Of a stretch of 40,201 nt of DNA, positions 16,932 to 24,466 are shown in pieces. The notes beneath the pieces are model-generated. The model did not search any database. It saw nothing but the letters and a program-made list of their open reading frames with translations, and had not been told where the DNA came from. This DNA is from Oscillospiraceae bacterium (GTDB lineage: Bacteria > Bacillota > Clostridia > Oscillospirales > Oscillospiraceae), in the NCBI GenBank assembly GCA_017448145.1, contig JAFSMA010000130.1:1-40201 (forward strand), written 5' to 3'. Made by a program: the position numbers and the translations under genes. How positions within the stretch are numbered: position 1 is the first letter of the stretch; the number at the start of each line of letters is the position of its first letter.

Positions 16932-16961
16932 TCCCGCACCCGAAAGGGTGCGGGATTTTTT
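16932..16961 (+). terminator. Intrinsic terminator, right duplicate, after repeat copy 2
   Basis: Perfect 9-bp stem CCCGCACCC/GGGTGCGGG with loop GAAA, then A and six T residues. It is probably the original yebC terminator, now 240 bp from the gene. Confidence 0.85.
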
Positions 16962-17027
16962 ACTTCTATCCCCGGGAGTTGTCTCATAGGAATGACTAAA
17001 CGAATGCAAATTGCGGAGGTCATCACT

Positions 17028-18509
17028 ATGAATCAATCCACATCTCTCTACCAGGATATGGCCAAGCGCACAGGCGGCAGCATTTACATCGGTGTGGTCG
17101 GCCCTGTGCGTACCGGCAAATCCACGTTTATCAAGCGGTTTATGGAGTCCCAGGTGCTGCCCAACATGACGGACGATTATCGCCGCGAGCGGGCCAAGGA
17201 TGAGCTGCCTCAGAGCGGCTCGGGCCGCACCATCATGACAGCAGAGCCCAAATTCGTGCCGGAGGAAGCGGTACAGATCAGCGCAGGGGAGGGCAGTGAC
17301 TTCTCCGTGCGGCTTGTGGACTGCGTGGGCTACATGGTGCCTGGCGCCATGGGCCAGATGGAGGATGAGCTGCCCCGGATGGTGATGACCCCCTGGTCGG
17401 AACAGGAGATGCCCATGACGGAGGCGGCGGAAATCGGCACCCAGAAGGTCATCAACGAGCACTCCACCGTGGGTATTGTGGTCACCACCGACGGCACCAT
17501 CACTGACATACCCCGCCAGGACTATGTGGAGGCGGAGGAGCGGGTGATCCGGGAGCTGCAATCCATCGGGAAGCCTTTCGTGGTGTTGCTTAACTCCACC
17601 GATCCAGACGGTGAGGGGGCAAAAGCGCTGGCTTCTCAGCTGGAAAAACGCTATCAGGTGCAGTGTATACCTGTCAACTGTTTGCACTTGACAGACAGCC
17701 AGATTACGGACATTTTACAAGATTTACTGTTTGAGTTTCCCTTGCAGGAGATGGATTTCTATCTGCCTGCGTGGATCGATGCACTGCCAGCGGAGCATCC
17801 GCTGCGCACTGCCCTGTACCAGGCCATTTCCCAGGAGACCGGTGATCTTGCCCATATCCGGGACATTCGACGCTGTTTACAGGGCCTGAGGGGAAGGGAG
17901 GAGATTGACGACGCCTCCATCCGCTCCATCAATCTTGGCACAGGCGTGGCCGAGGCAGAGGTGGAGATGCCCCGGGAGATGTTCTACGATACCGTCAGCC
18001 AGCGATCCGGCCTCGCCATCCACGACGACGGCGACATCATGGAGCTGCTCACCGACCTTGGTGGGGTAAAGGTGGAGTATGAGAAAATCTCCCGGGCGTT
18101 GAACGACGCCAAGGAGACGGGCTACGGTATCGTCATGCCCAGCGTGGAGGAACTGAACCTGGAGGACCCGGAGATCATCAAACAGGGCGGTCGATACAGC
18201 GTGCGGATGAAGGCCAGTGCCCCGTCCATCCACATGATTCGCGCCGACGTGGAAACCACCGTGTCGCCCATCGTGGGCAACGAAAAGCAGTCCGAGGACA
18301 TGGTGAACTATCTGCTGCAGGAGTTTGAGGGGGACACCAGCAAAATCTGGCAGTCCAATATCTTCGGCCGCAGCTTTAACGAAATTGTCAGCGACGATTT
18401 GCAGGCCAAGCTGAAGCGGATGCCGGACGACGCCAGAGGAAAATTGCAGCAAACCCTGGAACGAATCATCAATGAAGGCGGAGGAGGCCTGATTTGCATT
18501 ATACTGTAA
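17028..18509 (+). CDS. spoIVA: Stage IV sporulation protein A, spore coat morphogenetic ATPase
   Basis: Forms the basement layer of the spore coat on the forespore surface, polymerising with ATP hydrolysis. At 493 residues it is almost exactly the Bacillus length (492). Walker A GPVRTGKSTF is at about 25-34. The characteristic NEHSTVGIVVTTDGTITDIPR follows near 140-160, and the C-terminus carries the coat-anchoring region. GCGGAGGT at 17013-17020 supports ATG 17028; the frame extends upstream into the repeat, but that part is not coding. CATAGGAA at 16985-16992 is only a weak sigmaE -10 candidate. Confidence 0.96.
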   Translation: MNQSTSLYQDMAKRTGGSIYIGVVGPVRTGKSTFIKRFMESQVLPNMTDDYRRERAKDELPQSGSGRTIMTAEPKFVPEEAVQISAGEGSDFSVRLVDCVGYMVPGAMGQMEDELPRMVMTPWSEQEMPMTEAAEIGTQKVINEHSTVGIVVTTDGTITDIPRQDYVEAEERVIRELQSIGKPFVVLLNSTDPDGEGAKALASQLEKRYQVQCIPVNCLHLTDSQITDILQDLLFEFPLQEMDFYLPAWIDALPAEHPLRTALYQAISQETGDLAHIRDIRRCLQGLRGREEIDDASIRSINLGTGVAEAEVEMPREMFYDTVSQRSGLAIHDDGDIMELLTDLGGVKVEYEKISRALNDAKETGYGIVMPSVEELNLEDPEIIKQGGRYSVRMKASAPSIHMIRADVETTVSPIVGNEKQSEDMVNYLLQEFEGDTSKIWQSNIFGRSFNEIVSDDLQAKLKRMPDDARGKLQQTLERIINEGGGGLICIIL

Positions 18510-18547
18510 AGTGATCTTATTTTACAGCAGTTTGAAAGACTTCTGAC

Positions 18548-18576
18548 TTGCGAAATACGCTATCCCGTGTTATGAT
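18548..18576 (+). promoter_or_regulatory. Promoter for coaX
   Basis: TTGCGA (18548-18553), 17-bp spacer, extended -10 TGTTATGAT (hexamer 18571-18576). It follows a 7-bp CTGTAAA/TTTACAG hairpin (18504-18527) that overlaps the spoIVA stop. Confidence 0.72.
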
Positions 18577-18610
18577 AGTGAAAAATCAGTATGATGCGGG
18601 AGGTATGCGT

Positions 18611-19381
18611 ATGCTGTTGGCCATTGATATCGGCAACTCCACCATTTCCGTGGGCGTGCTGGATGACGACAAGAAGATTGTGTTTCTCTCCTCCGTGGAC
18701 ACCGACAGCCGCAAGACGGCGGATCAGATCAGTGTTGACCTGATGAACATTTTCGCCCTGTATCATGTGGATATCCATGCCATTTCCGGCGCCATATTCT
18801 CCAGCGTGGTGCCGGGCATGAACTTCCCCATGGAAAAGGCGCTGACCCGCCTCATCGGCAAACCGCCTATGATGGTAGGCCCCGGCGTGAAAACAGGCCT
18901 CAACATCCGCATGGAGGTTCACAATCAGCTGGGTGCCGACATCGTGGCCAGCGCTGTGGCGGCGCTGGAGAAGTACCCTGCGCCCATTATCATGGTGGAG
19001 ATGGGTACTGCCACCACCATTTCGTATATCTCCGCCCAGAAGACCTATGAGGGCGGCTTAATGTTCCCCGGTGTGTACCTGAGCATGGACGCCCTCAGCG
19101 GCCAGGCGGCGCTGCTGCCCAACATCTCCCTGGAGCATCCCCGCAGCCTCATCGGCAAGAACAGCGCCGACTGCCTGCGCAACGGCATCGTCTACGGCAC
19201 CGCCGCCATGCTGGACGGCATCATCGACCGCATTCGGGAGATGATCTCCGGCGAGACGCCTACTGTGGTGGCCACCGGCTCTCCGGCGCCGGTAATTACC
19301 CGCTACTGCCGCAACGCCGTCACTTACGACAAATACCTGCTGATGGAGGGCCTTTGGGCCATTTACCAGAGAAACCGGTAA
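18611..19381 (+). CDS. coaX: Type III pantothenate kinase
   Basis: Catalyses the first step of coenzyme A synthesis. The product is 256 residues. The phosphate-binding DIGNSTISVG is at about 6-15, GPGVKTGLNI at about 90-99 and the catalytic Asp in GAD at about 110. The usual DxGTATT motif here reads EMGTATT (E130). The glycine-rich GGxIxPG motif is replaced by GGLMFPGV. GCGGGAGG at 18596-18603 is 7 nt from ATG 18611; another in-frame ATG at 18605 is too close. It may be a divergent subfamily; activity is likely but not proved. Confidence 0.86.
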   Translation: MLLAIDIGNSTISVGVLDDDKKIVFLSSVDTDSRKTADQISVDLMNIFALYHVDIHAISGAIFSSVVPGMNFPMEKALTRLIGKPPMMVGPGVKTGLNIRMEVHNQLGADIVASAVAALEKYPAPIIMVEMGTATTISYISAQKTYEGGLMFPGVYLSMDALSGQAALLPNISLEHPRSLIGKNSADCLRNGIVYGTAAMLDGIIDRIREMISGETPTVVATGSPAPVITRYCRNAVTYDKYLLMEGLWAIYQRNR

Positions 19382-19392
19382 TCATTTGACAA

Positions 19393-19422
19393 AAAGCACC
19401 GCAGCGTTCGCTGCGGTGCTTT
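19393..19422 (-). terminator. Terminator between convergent coaX and pfp
   Basis: 13-bp perfect stem AAAGCACCGCAGC/GCTGCGGTGCTTT with a 4-nt loop. The T-run is better on the minus strand (TTTTTGTC), so it chiefly ends pfp; on the plus strand it is weak. Confidence 0.82.
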
Positions 19423-19438
19423 GCTCGTATAAGACAAT

Positions 19439-20677
19439 TTACTTGGCCAGAATTTTCTTCAGGTGGCAGAAGCGGGGCAGGGAATCCACCTTGGGCAGGT
19501 CGGGCTCGCCCTGGATCAGGGGCAGGGCGTACTCGATGAACTGGTGGTTCACGCCGTTGCCGGCCTCATTGATCCACTCGCGGGGCAGCTTCTTCTCGGT
19601 GTTGGCCACCTCGGTGAGGGGCAGCAGCTTGGTGCGGCAGGCATACTTGCCGTCCACCACGCCGCGCTCGAAGCCGATCATCTTGTCGGTGATGCCGGCC
19701 ACGGCATTCTCCACGGCGGCCTTACCGGCCATGTAGGACTCCTCGATGTCGGTCTCGGAGGCCAGGTGTGCGCCGCAGCGCTGCAGCAGGTTCAGCTCGA
19801 TGCCGCGGACCTTGGCGCCGGTTTCCTTCTTCAGGATCTCGGCCAGCATGGTGGCGGTGCCGCCCAGCTGGGCATGGCCGAAGCCGTCGGTGGCAGAGGT
19901 CTTGGCCTCAGACACGAAGGTGCCGTCGGCATAGTGGATGCCCTCGGACACGGCGATAAGGCAGTAGTTGCGCTCGGCATAGATGCGCTTGACGTCGGCG
20001 ATGAACTTGTCCATGTCGAAGTCGGTCTCGGGCATGTAGATCAGGTCGGGGCCGCAGCCGTATTCGCTGGCCAGGGCGGAGGCGGCGGTGAGCCAGCCGG
20101 CGTGACGGCCCATGACCTCCACCACGGCGATCATGCCGGTGTCGTATACACGGGCGTCGTGGTACACCTCCATGATGGAGGTGGCGATATACTTGGCAGC
20201 GCTGGCGTAGCCGGGGCAGTGGTCGGTGCCCCACAGGTCGTTGTCGATGGTCTTGGGCACGCCCATCACGCGGCACTCATAACCCACGGACTGCATGTAC
20301 TTGCTGATCTTGTTGCAGGTGTCCATGGAGTCGTTGCCGCCGTTATAGAAGAAGTAGCGGACGTTGTGCTTCTTGAAGACCTCCAGGATGCGCTTGTAAT
20401 CGGTGTCGTCCTTCTCGGGGTCGGCGATCTTATAGCGGCAGGAGCCCAGGGCAGAGGAGGGGGTGTACTTCATCAGCCGCAGCTCCTCGGGGTCCTCCAG
20501 CCCCATGTCAAACAGCCGGTCGTTCAGCACGCCCTTGATGCCGTGCTCCGCGCCCAGCACCTGGGTGATGCAGCCGGATTTCAGCGCGGTGTCGATGACG
20601 CCGTAGGCGCTGGCGTTGATGACGGAAGTGGGGCCGCCGGACTGGCCGATGATGCAGGCACCTTTCAGTTCGTTCAT
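19439..20677 (-). CDS. pfp: Pyrophosphate-dependent 6-phosphofructokinase
   Basis: Converts fructose 6-phosphate and pyrophosphate to fructose 1,6-bisphosphate, reversibly. The product is 412 residues. GQSGGPT is at about 11-17. The phosphate-donor motif reads GGNDS (113-117) in place of the ATP-type GGDGS. PKTIDNDLWGTDH (141-153) and VEVMGRHAGWL are conserved. GGAGGTAA lies 8 nt before the chosen ATG; an in-frame ATG 15 bp upstream overlaps that site. It is divergent from fba, whose enzyme uses its product. Confidence 0.92.
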   Translation of the reverse strand: MNELKGACIIGQSGGPTSVINASAYGVIDTALKSGCITQVLGAEHGIKGVLNDRLFDMGLEDPEELRLMKYTPSSALGSCRYKIADPEKDDTDYKRILEVFKKHNVRYFFYNGGNDSMDTCNKISKYMQSVGYECRVMGVPKTIDNDLWGTDHCPGYASAAKYIATSIMEVYHDARVYDTGMIAVVEVMGRHAGWLTAASALASEYGCGPDLIYMPETDFDMDKFIADVKRIYAERNYCLIAVSEGIHYADGTFVSEAKTSATDGFGHAQLGGTATMLAEILKKETGAKVRGIELNLLQRCGAHLASETDIEESYMAGKAAVENAVAGITDKMIGFERGVVDGKYACRTKLLPLTEVANTEKKLPREWINEAGNGVNHQFIEYALPLIQGEPDLPKVDSLPRFCHLKKILAK

Positions 20678-20734
20678 ATCAATTACCTCCATAATGTATG
20701 TAATACATGAATGACATTCGCTCGAACGGAAAAT

Positions 20735-20763
20735 ATTTTATCATGGAAAAATCCGCTTGTAAA
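20735..20763 (-). promoter_or_regulatory. Promoter for pfp
   Basis: Read on the minus strand: TTTACA (20758-20763), 17-bp spacer, extended -10 TGATAAAAT (hexamer 20735-20740). The leader contains a small palindrome ATGTAT/ATACAT (20694-20708). Confidence 0.68.
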
Positions 20764-20775
20764 GGTAGTTTGCCC

Positions 20776-20803
20776 TTGCAAAACCAAAAAAATATGATAC
20801 AAT
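20776..20803 (+). promoter_or_regulatory. Promoter for fba with palindrome at start site
   Basis: TTGCAA (20776-20781), 16-bp spacer, extended -10 TGATACAAT (hexamer 20798-20803). The perfect palindrome GGAACGTTCC (20805-20814) covers the expected start site and could be an operator. Confidence 0.72.
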
Positions 20804-20854
20804 AGGAACGTTCCATACAACTGAAACAATTTTTTAATAAAGGAGATCATTACT

Positions 20855-21793
20855 ATGCCTCTGGTTACTTCTACCGAGATGTTTAAGAAGGCCTACGAGG
20901 GCGGCTACGCCATCGGTGCTTTCAACGTCAACAATATGGAGATCATTCAGGGCATCACCGAGGCCTGCAAAGAGCTGAACGCCCCTGTGATCCTGCAGGT
21001 TTCCAAGGGTGCCCGCGCCTATGCCAACCGCACCTACCTCATCAAGCTGGTGGAGGCCGCCGAGATTGAGACCGGCCTGCCCATCTGCCTGCATCTGGAC
21101 CACGGCGACAGCTTCGAGACCTGCAAGTCCTGCATCGACGACGGCTTCACCTCCGTTATGATCGACGCCAGCTCCAAGCCCTTCGAGGAGAACATCGCCA
21201 TTACCCGCCAGGTGGTGGAGTATGCCCACGCCCACGGCGTGGTGGTAGAGGCCGAGCTGGGCACCCTGGCCGGCATCGAGGATGAGGTAAAGGTCAGCGC
21301 CGAGGATTCCAGCTACACCCGTCCCGAGGACGTGCAGGAGTTCGTGGAGCGCACCGGCTGCGACTCTCTGGCCATCGCCATCGGCACCAGCCACGGCGCC
21401 TACAAGTTCAAGCCCGGCACCAAGCCCCAGCTGCGCTTCGACATCCTGGAGGAGGTCCAGCGCCGTCTGCCCGGTTTCCCCATCGTGCTCCACGGTTCTT
21501 CCTCCGTGCCCCAGGAGTATGTGAAGATGATCAACGAGAACGGCGGCAATATGCCCGACGCCATCGGCGTGCCCGAGGATCAGCTGCGTAAGGCTGCCTC
21601 TATGGCCGTGTGCAAGATCAACATTGACTCTGACCTGCGTCTGGCCATGACCGGCACTATCCGCAAGTACTTCAACGACCATCCCGCCGACTTCGATCCT
21701 CGTCAGTATCTGAAGCCCGCCCGCGCCAACATCAAGGAGCTGGTGAAGCACAAGCTGGTGGACGTGCTCGGCTGCGACGGCAAGGCTGAGTAA
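20855..21793 (+). CDS. fba: Class II fructose-1,6-bisphosphate aldolase
   Basis: Zinc-dependent cleavage of fructose 1,6-bisphosphate to the two triose phosphates. The product is 312 residues. LHLDHGDSF (79-87) carries catalytic Asp82 and zinc ligand His83. VVEAELGTLAG supplies a Glu near the metal, AIAIGTSHGAYK and IVLHGSSSVP carry further zinc and phosphate ligands. Codon choice is highly biased, as expected for an abundant enzyme. AAAGGAG at 20839-20845 supports the ATG. Confidence 0.95.
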   Translation: MPLVTSTEMFKKAYEGGYAIGAFNVNNMEIIQGITEACKELNAPVILQVSKGARAYANRTYLIKLVEAAEIETGLPICLHLDHGDSFETCKSCIDDGFTSVMIDASSKPFEENIAITRQVVEYAHAHGVVVEAELGTLAGIEDEVKVSAEDSSYTRPEDVQEFVERTGCDSLAIAIGTSHGAYKFKPGTKPQLRFDILEEVQRRLPGFPIVLHGSSSVPQEYVKMINENGGNMPDAIGVPEDQLRKAASMAVCKINIDSDLRLAMTGTIRKYFNDHPADFDPRQYLKPARANIKELVKHKLVDVLGCDGKAE

Positions 21794-21813
21794 TCTCTCT
21801 TTCAATTGCATTT

Positions 21814-21846
21814 ATGCCCCGAAGCTATGTGCTTCGGGGCATTTTG
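21814..21846 (+). terminator. Intrinsic terminator after fba
   Basis: Perfect stem GCCCCGAAGC/GCTTCGGGGC with a 5-nt loop (21816-21840) followed by ATTTTG. Confidence 0.85.
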
Positions 21847-21851
21847 CATGC

Positions 21852-21880
21852 TTGCGCTTTTTTTTGTTATGGGGTATGAT
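21852..21880 (+). promoter_or_regulatory. Promoter for ArsR-type gene
   Basis: TTGCGC (21852-21857), 17-bp spacer, TATGAT (21875-21880), 33 bp before the ATG. Confidence 0.65.
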
Positions 21881-21913
21881 AATGGAAAAGAAAAGCTGTC
21901 GGAGGATGATGGC

Positions 21914-22270
21914 ATGGAACTGACAGAGAAAAACCTGATCCACGAGGACGTGGTGCGCTCGGTGCGGGAGAAAATGCCGGACGAAGAGCCGCTTTACGAG
22001 GTGTCGGAGCTGTTCAAGGTGTTTGGCGACTCCACTCGCAGCCGAATGATCTGCGCGCTGCACATCGAGGAGATGTGCGTCAACGATCTGGCGGCCATTC
22101 TGGACATGACCCAATCGGCGGTGAGCCATCAACTGAAAATCCTGCGGGACGCCCGGCTGGTGAAAATCCGCAAGCAGGGCAGGGTGGTGTACTATTCCCT
22201 GGACGATGAGCATATCGACCGGATTTTCGCCCTGGCCTTCGAGCATATCATGGAGGAGATGGACGGCTGA
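21914..22270 (+). CDS. ArsR/SmtB-family metalloregulator
   Basis: A 118-residue winged-helix repressor. The helix-turn-helix is CVNDLAAILDMTQSAVSHQL (55-74), followed by a wing KIRKQGRVVYYSL (84-96). The last helix has Asp98-x-His100-x10-His111-x2-Glu114, the spacing of the alpha-5 zinc/cobalt/nickel site of CzrA/SmtB proteins with Glu at the fourth place. Cys55 in helix 3 stands alone, so an arsenic-type three-Cys site is not evident. GGAGG at 21901-21905 supports ATG 21914. No metal transporter is nearby. Confidence 0.86.
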   Translation: MELTEKNLIHEDVVRSVREKMPDEEPLYEVSELFKVFGDSTRSRMICALHIEEMCVNDLAAILDMTQSAVSHQLKILRDARLVKIRKQGRVVYYSLDDEHIDRIFALAFEHIMEEMDG

Positions 22271-22289
22271 CCGCCCGCGCCCCGCCCGG

Positions 22290-22297
22290 CATAGTAT
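22290..22297 (+). promoter_or_regulatory. Possible sporulation-sigma -10 before amidase gene
   Basis: CATAGTAT fits the CATAnnnT core shared by sigmaE and sigmaK promoters. The upstream region is GC-rich; an AC at 22270-22271 would suit a sigmaK -35. Weak evidence. Confidence 0.35.
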
Positions 22298-22317
22298 GGC
22301 AGGGAGGGGGAAAGGCC

Positions 22318-22812
22318 GTGTTATATGCGTATAATCGGGAGGCCGCTGTGGCGTACGCCCACCAATGGGCCTTCGGGCGTAATCCGCGCTACTATGACTT
22401 TGAGCGCCTGGGTGGCGACTGTACCAATTTCGCCTCCCAGTGTCTCTTCGCAGGCTGCGGCGTAATGAATTACAAGCCGGTGTTTGGCTGGTACTATCGC
22501 TCCGCCCGTGATCGCGCCCCGGCCTGGACGGGCGTGGAGTTTCTCCACAACTTTCTGGCGCGTCCGGAAACCTCATCGGGCCCCGCGGCGGTGGTGAGCC
22601 GGGAACTGGCCATGGCCCAGCCGGGCGACGTGCTGCAGCTGCGCTTTGACGGCAGCGTGTTCCAGCACAGCCCCGTGGTGGTAGAGGTCAGGGGCACCAC
22701 GGCAAATGACATTCTGGTGGCGGCCCACAGCCTGGACGCGGATTTCCGCCCTTTAAGCAGCTATGAATACGCGGAATATCGCGTGCTGCACATCGTGGGA
22801 TTTTACCGGTAA
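22318..22812 (+). CDS. Amidase-domain (Amidase_6-like) protein
   Basis: A 164-residue protein with the pattern GGDCTNFASQCLFAGC (32-47), where Cys35 is the expected catalytic residue of this putative amidase/peptidase fold. A conserved GDVLQL segment and HSPVVVEV follow with a candidate catalytic His. No signal peptide is visible, so it acts inside the cell, perhaps in the mother cell during sporulation; the upstream CATAGTAT is consistent. The start is GTG at 22318 after a GGGAGGGGGAAAGG stretch. Family call is by motif; substrate is unknown. Confidence 0.75.
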   Translation: MLYAYNREAAVAYAHQWAFGRNPRYYDFERLGGDCTNFASQCLFAGCGVMNYKPVFGWYYRSARDRAPAWTGVEFLHNFLARPETSSGPAAVVSRELAMAQPGDVLQLRFDGSVFQHSPVVVEVRGTTANDILVAAHSLDADFRPLSSYEYAEYRVLHIVGFYR

Positions 22813-22820
22813 TAGAATAG

Positions 22821-22852
22821 AACGCACCCGGCAGATTTCTGCCGGGTGCGTT
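22821..22852. terminator. Hairpin between convergent amidase and recombinase genes
   Basis: 15-bp perfect stem AACGCACCCGGCAGA/TCTGCCGGGTGCGTT with a 2-nt core loop. There is no strong T-run on either side; it probably serves both genes. Confidence 0.65.
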
Positions 22853-22855
22853 GCG

Positions 22856-23884
22856 TTATTCCGCGTCCGAATCCTTGATTTTTCCTTTCATCTTCTGGTG
22901 TGACAAGGGATTTGCCTTTGCAGCCGTCCGTAGGGATTCATTGTCGATATGGGTGTAGATTTCGGTGGTGTTCAGGTGCTCGTGGCCCAGCACCTCCTGC
23001 ACAGATTTCACGTCTACGCCGTTTTGCAGCATCAGCGTGGCGGCGGTATGGCGCAGCTTGTGGGCGGAATACTGGGAGGCGTCCAGCCCGGCCATGGACA
23101 GGTACTTTTTTACCAGATGATGGACGGTGGACCGGCTGATGCGGTTATTCTGCCCGGAGAGGAACAGGGCGTCCGCCGCCTTGCCGCTGACGTTGCGCCG
23201 TGTCTGCAAGTAGGCCTGCAAGGCGTCCTTGCAGGCGTCGTTAAGGTACACCACCCGCACCTTGTTGCCCTTGCCCAACACCCGCAGGTGATCGTCATGG
23301 ATGTCGCTCAAATTCAGCCCCGTCAGCTCGGAAATACGCAGTCCGCAGTTCAAAAACAGCGTCAAAATGCAGTAATCCCGTTCCCGGTGGGCCCCGTCCA
23401 CCGCGTCCAGCAGGGAAATGGACTCCTTCAGCGTCAGGTAGTGGGGGAGGGACTTCATGGCCTTGGGGGCGTCGATATCCTTGCAGGGATTTTCCTCTAA
23501 TTGGTGGGTTTTATTGCATAAATAGTTGAAAAATGACCGAATCGTGGCCAATTTCCGGGCGCGGGAGGCGGCGTTCAATCCTTTATCGGAAACGGTACTA
23601 TTGTGAAATCTTTCACGTTCCCGGCTCAAATAGGTGAGGTAGCCGTAAATATCTGTTAAGGTAATAGCCTTTACAAAGGGGAGATCTATGTCCATGATGG
23701 AGATTTCCGACAGTTCCTTGTCCCGCAGCACAGGATCACGGAGCTGCTTGAGATACCGGAAGAAATTCCGCATGTCCAGAAAGTATTCATCCACCGTGCG
23801 GCTGCTGTGGGCCTTAATGGTCTCATGGTAGGATAAAAACTCTGACAGGATCGGCGGAGACTCCAGACGATAATCGATAGACAA
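22856..23884 (-). CDS. Second Xer-family tyrosine recombinase (XerC/XerS/XerA-like)
   Basis: A 342-residue tyrosine recombinase with all catalytic residues: Arg in GLRISEL, Lys in GKGNKVR, HKLRHTAAT, GHEHLNTT and Tyr in IYTHID. It is about 45 residues longer than XerD, mainly in the N-terminal domain (linker around KQLRDPVLRDKELSEIS). It could be the XerC partner of XerD or a single-recombinase type; the sequence does not decide. AGGAAG lies 8 nt before TTG 23884, preferred over GTG 23893, which nearly overlaps it. A dif-like palindrome lies upstream at 24106-24133. Confidence 0.85.
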   Translation of the reverse strand: MSIDYRLESPPILSEFLSYHETIKAHSSRTVDEYFLDMRNFFRYLKQLRDPVLRDKELSEISIMDIDLPFVKAITLTDIYGYLTYLSRERERFHNSTVSDKGLNAASRARKLATIRSFFNYLCNKTHQLEENPCKDIDAPKAMKSLPHYLTLKESISLLDAVDGAHRERDYCILTLFLNCGLRISELTGLNLSDIHDDHLRVLGKGNKVRVVYLNDACKDALQAYLQTRRNVSGKAADALFLSGQNNRISRSTVHHLVKKYLSMAGLDASQYSAHKLRHTAATLMLQNGVDVKSVQEVLGHEHLNTTEIYTHIDNESLRTAAKANPLSHQKMKGKIKDSDAE

Positions 23885-24431
23885 ATGAATCACTTCCTAA
23901 TGGCAGAATGGAACGCAGCAACCGCGACGGACAAGCAGTGGGAGAATTTCGTTGTTCGGCAATGCGACACAGCATAGACACCCAGCGACAGCCGGCAGAC
24001 AGCAGCAAGCGAAGATGGCAGCGCAATACGCATACCGGGGCCAAACAATCGAAAGAGGCCGTTTTTGCCGTTTACCCCCAAAATGCCCTAAACCTCCCAC
24101 TCCGGATTGAACAAAATTTTTATTTTGTTCAATTTTGCTTGTAGTCGGGAGGGCCTACCCTGCCTTGGCTCTTGCGGACAGTATACCACATCTCTGCGCA
24201 TTTGGGAAGTGCTGCTATGGCAGCGTCTAACGTACCTTACCGACAAAACGATACAAAATAGCGGTTCTTGTTCAAAGCTGAGGAGATAAGGTATGCCACG
24301 AGGCCGCCAGCAGCCACGCAAACGGCAGCGCACTGTGAAGCGCCATCTCATAAAATGGTCTGCGAGACTGGCCTCTCTCGCCCACTTCCCTATCCAATTC
24401 ACTATCCAATTTCGGTTTTTCTCATCGGCGC
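23885..24431. other. Long intergenic region without convincing genes
   Basis: About 550 bp. I see one strong palindrome (24106-24133), a duplicated CTATCCAATT (about 24391-24411) and a 60-codon basic frame from 24293 with a good ribosome binding site but no recognisable content. No clear promoter for the recombinase gene was found. Confidence 0.5.
24106..24133. promoter_or_regulatory. 28-bp palindrome, dif-like or terminator
   Basis: Arms ATTGAACAAAA and TTTTGTTCAAT around TTTTTA, i.e. 11-6-11 geometry as in Xer recombination sites. The right arm matches 8 of 11 positions of the Firmicute dif XerD arm TTATGTTAACT. It could equally be a bidirectional terminator or regulator site. Confidence 0.45.
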
Positions 24432-24460
24432 TTGACAAAACTAATCTATTTCTATATATT
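24432..24460 (+). promoter_or_regulatory. Strong promoter for tandem-hairpin RNA
   Basis: Perfect TTGACA (24432-24437), 17-bp spacer, TATATT (24455-24460). The expected start, 24467, is exactly the first base of hairpin unit 1. Confidence 0.8.
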
Positions 24461-24466
24461 GAATGC

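Noticed and set aside
16839..17027. N-terminal extension of the spoIVA frame into repeat copy 2
   Set aside because: It translates repeat and terminator DNA; the strong ribosome binding site at 17013-17020 and normal SpoIVA length fix the start at 17028.
19463..20710. Long plus-strand frame opposite pfp
   Set aside because: Low-complexity Gly/His/Leu/Val product, a typical antisense shadow of a GC-rich gene with strong codon bias.
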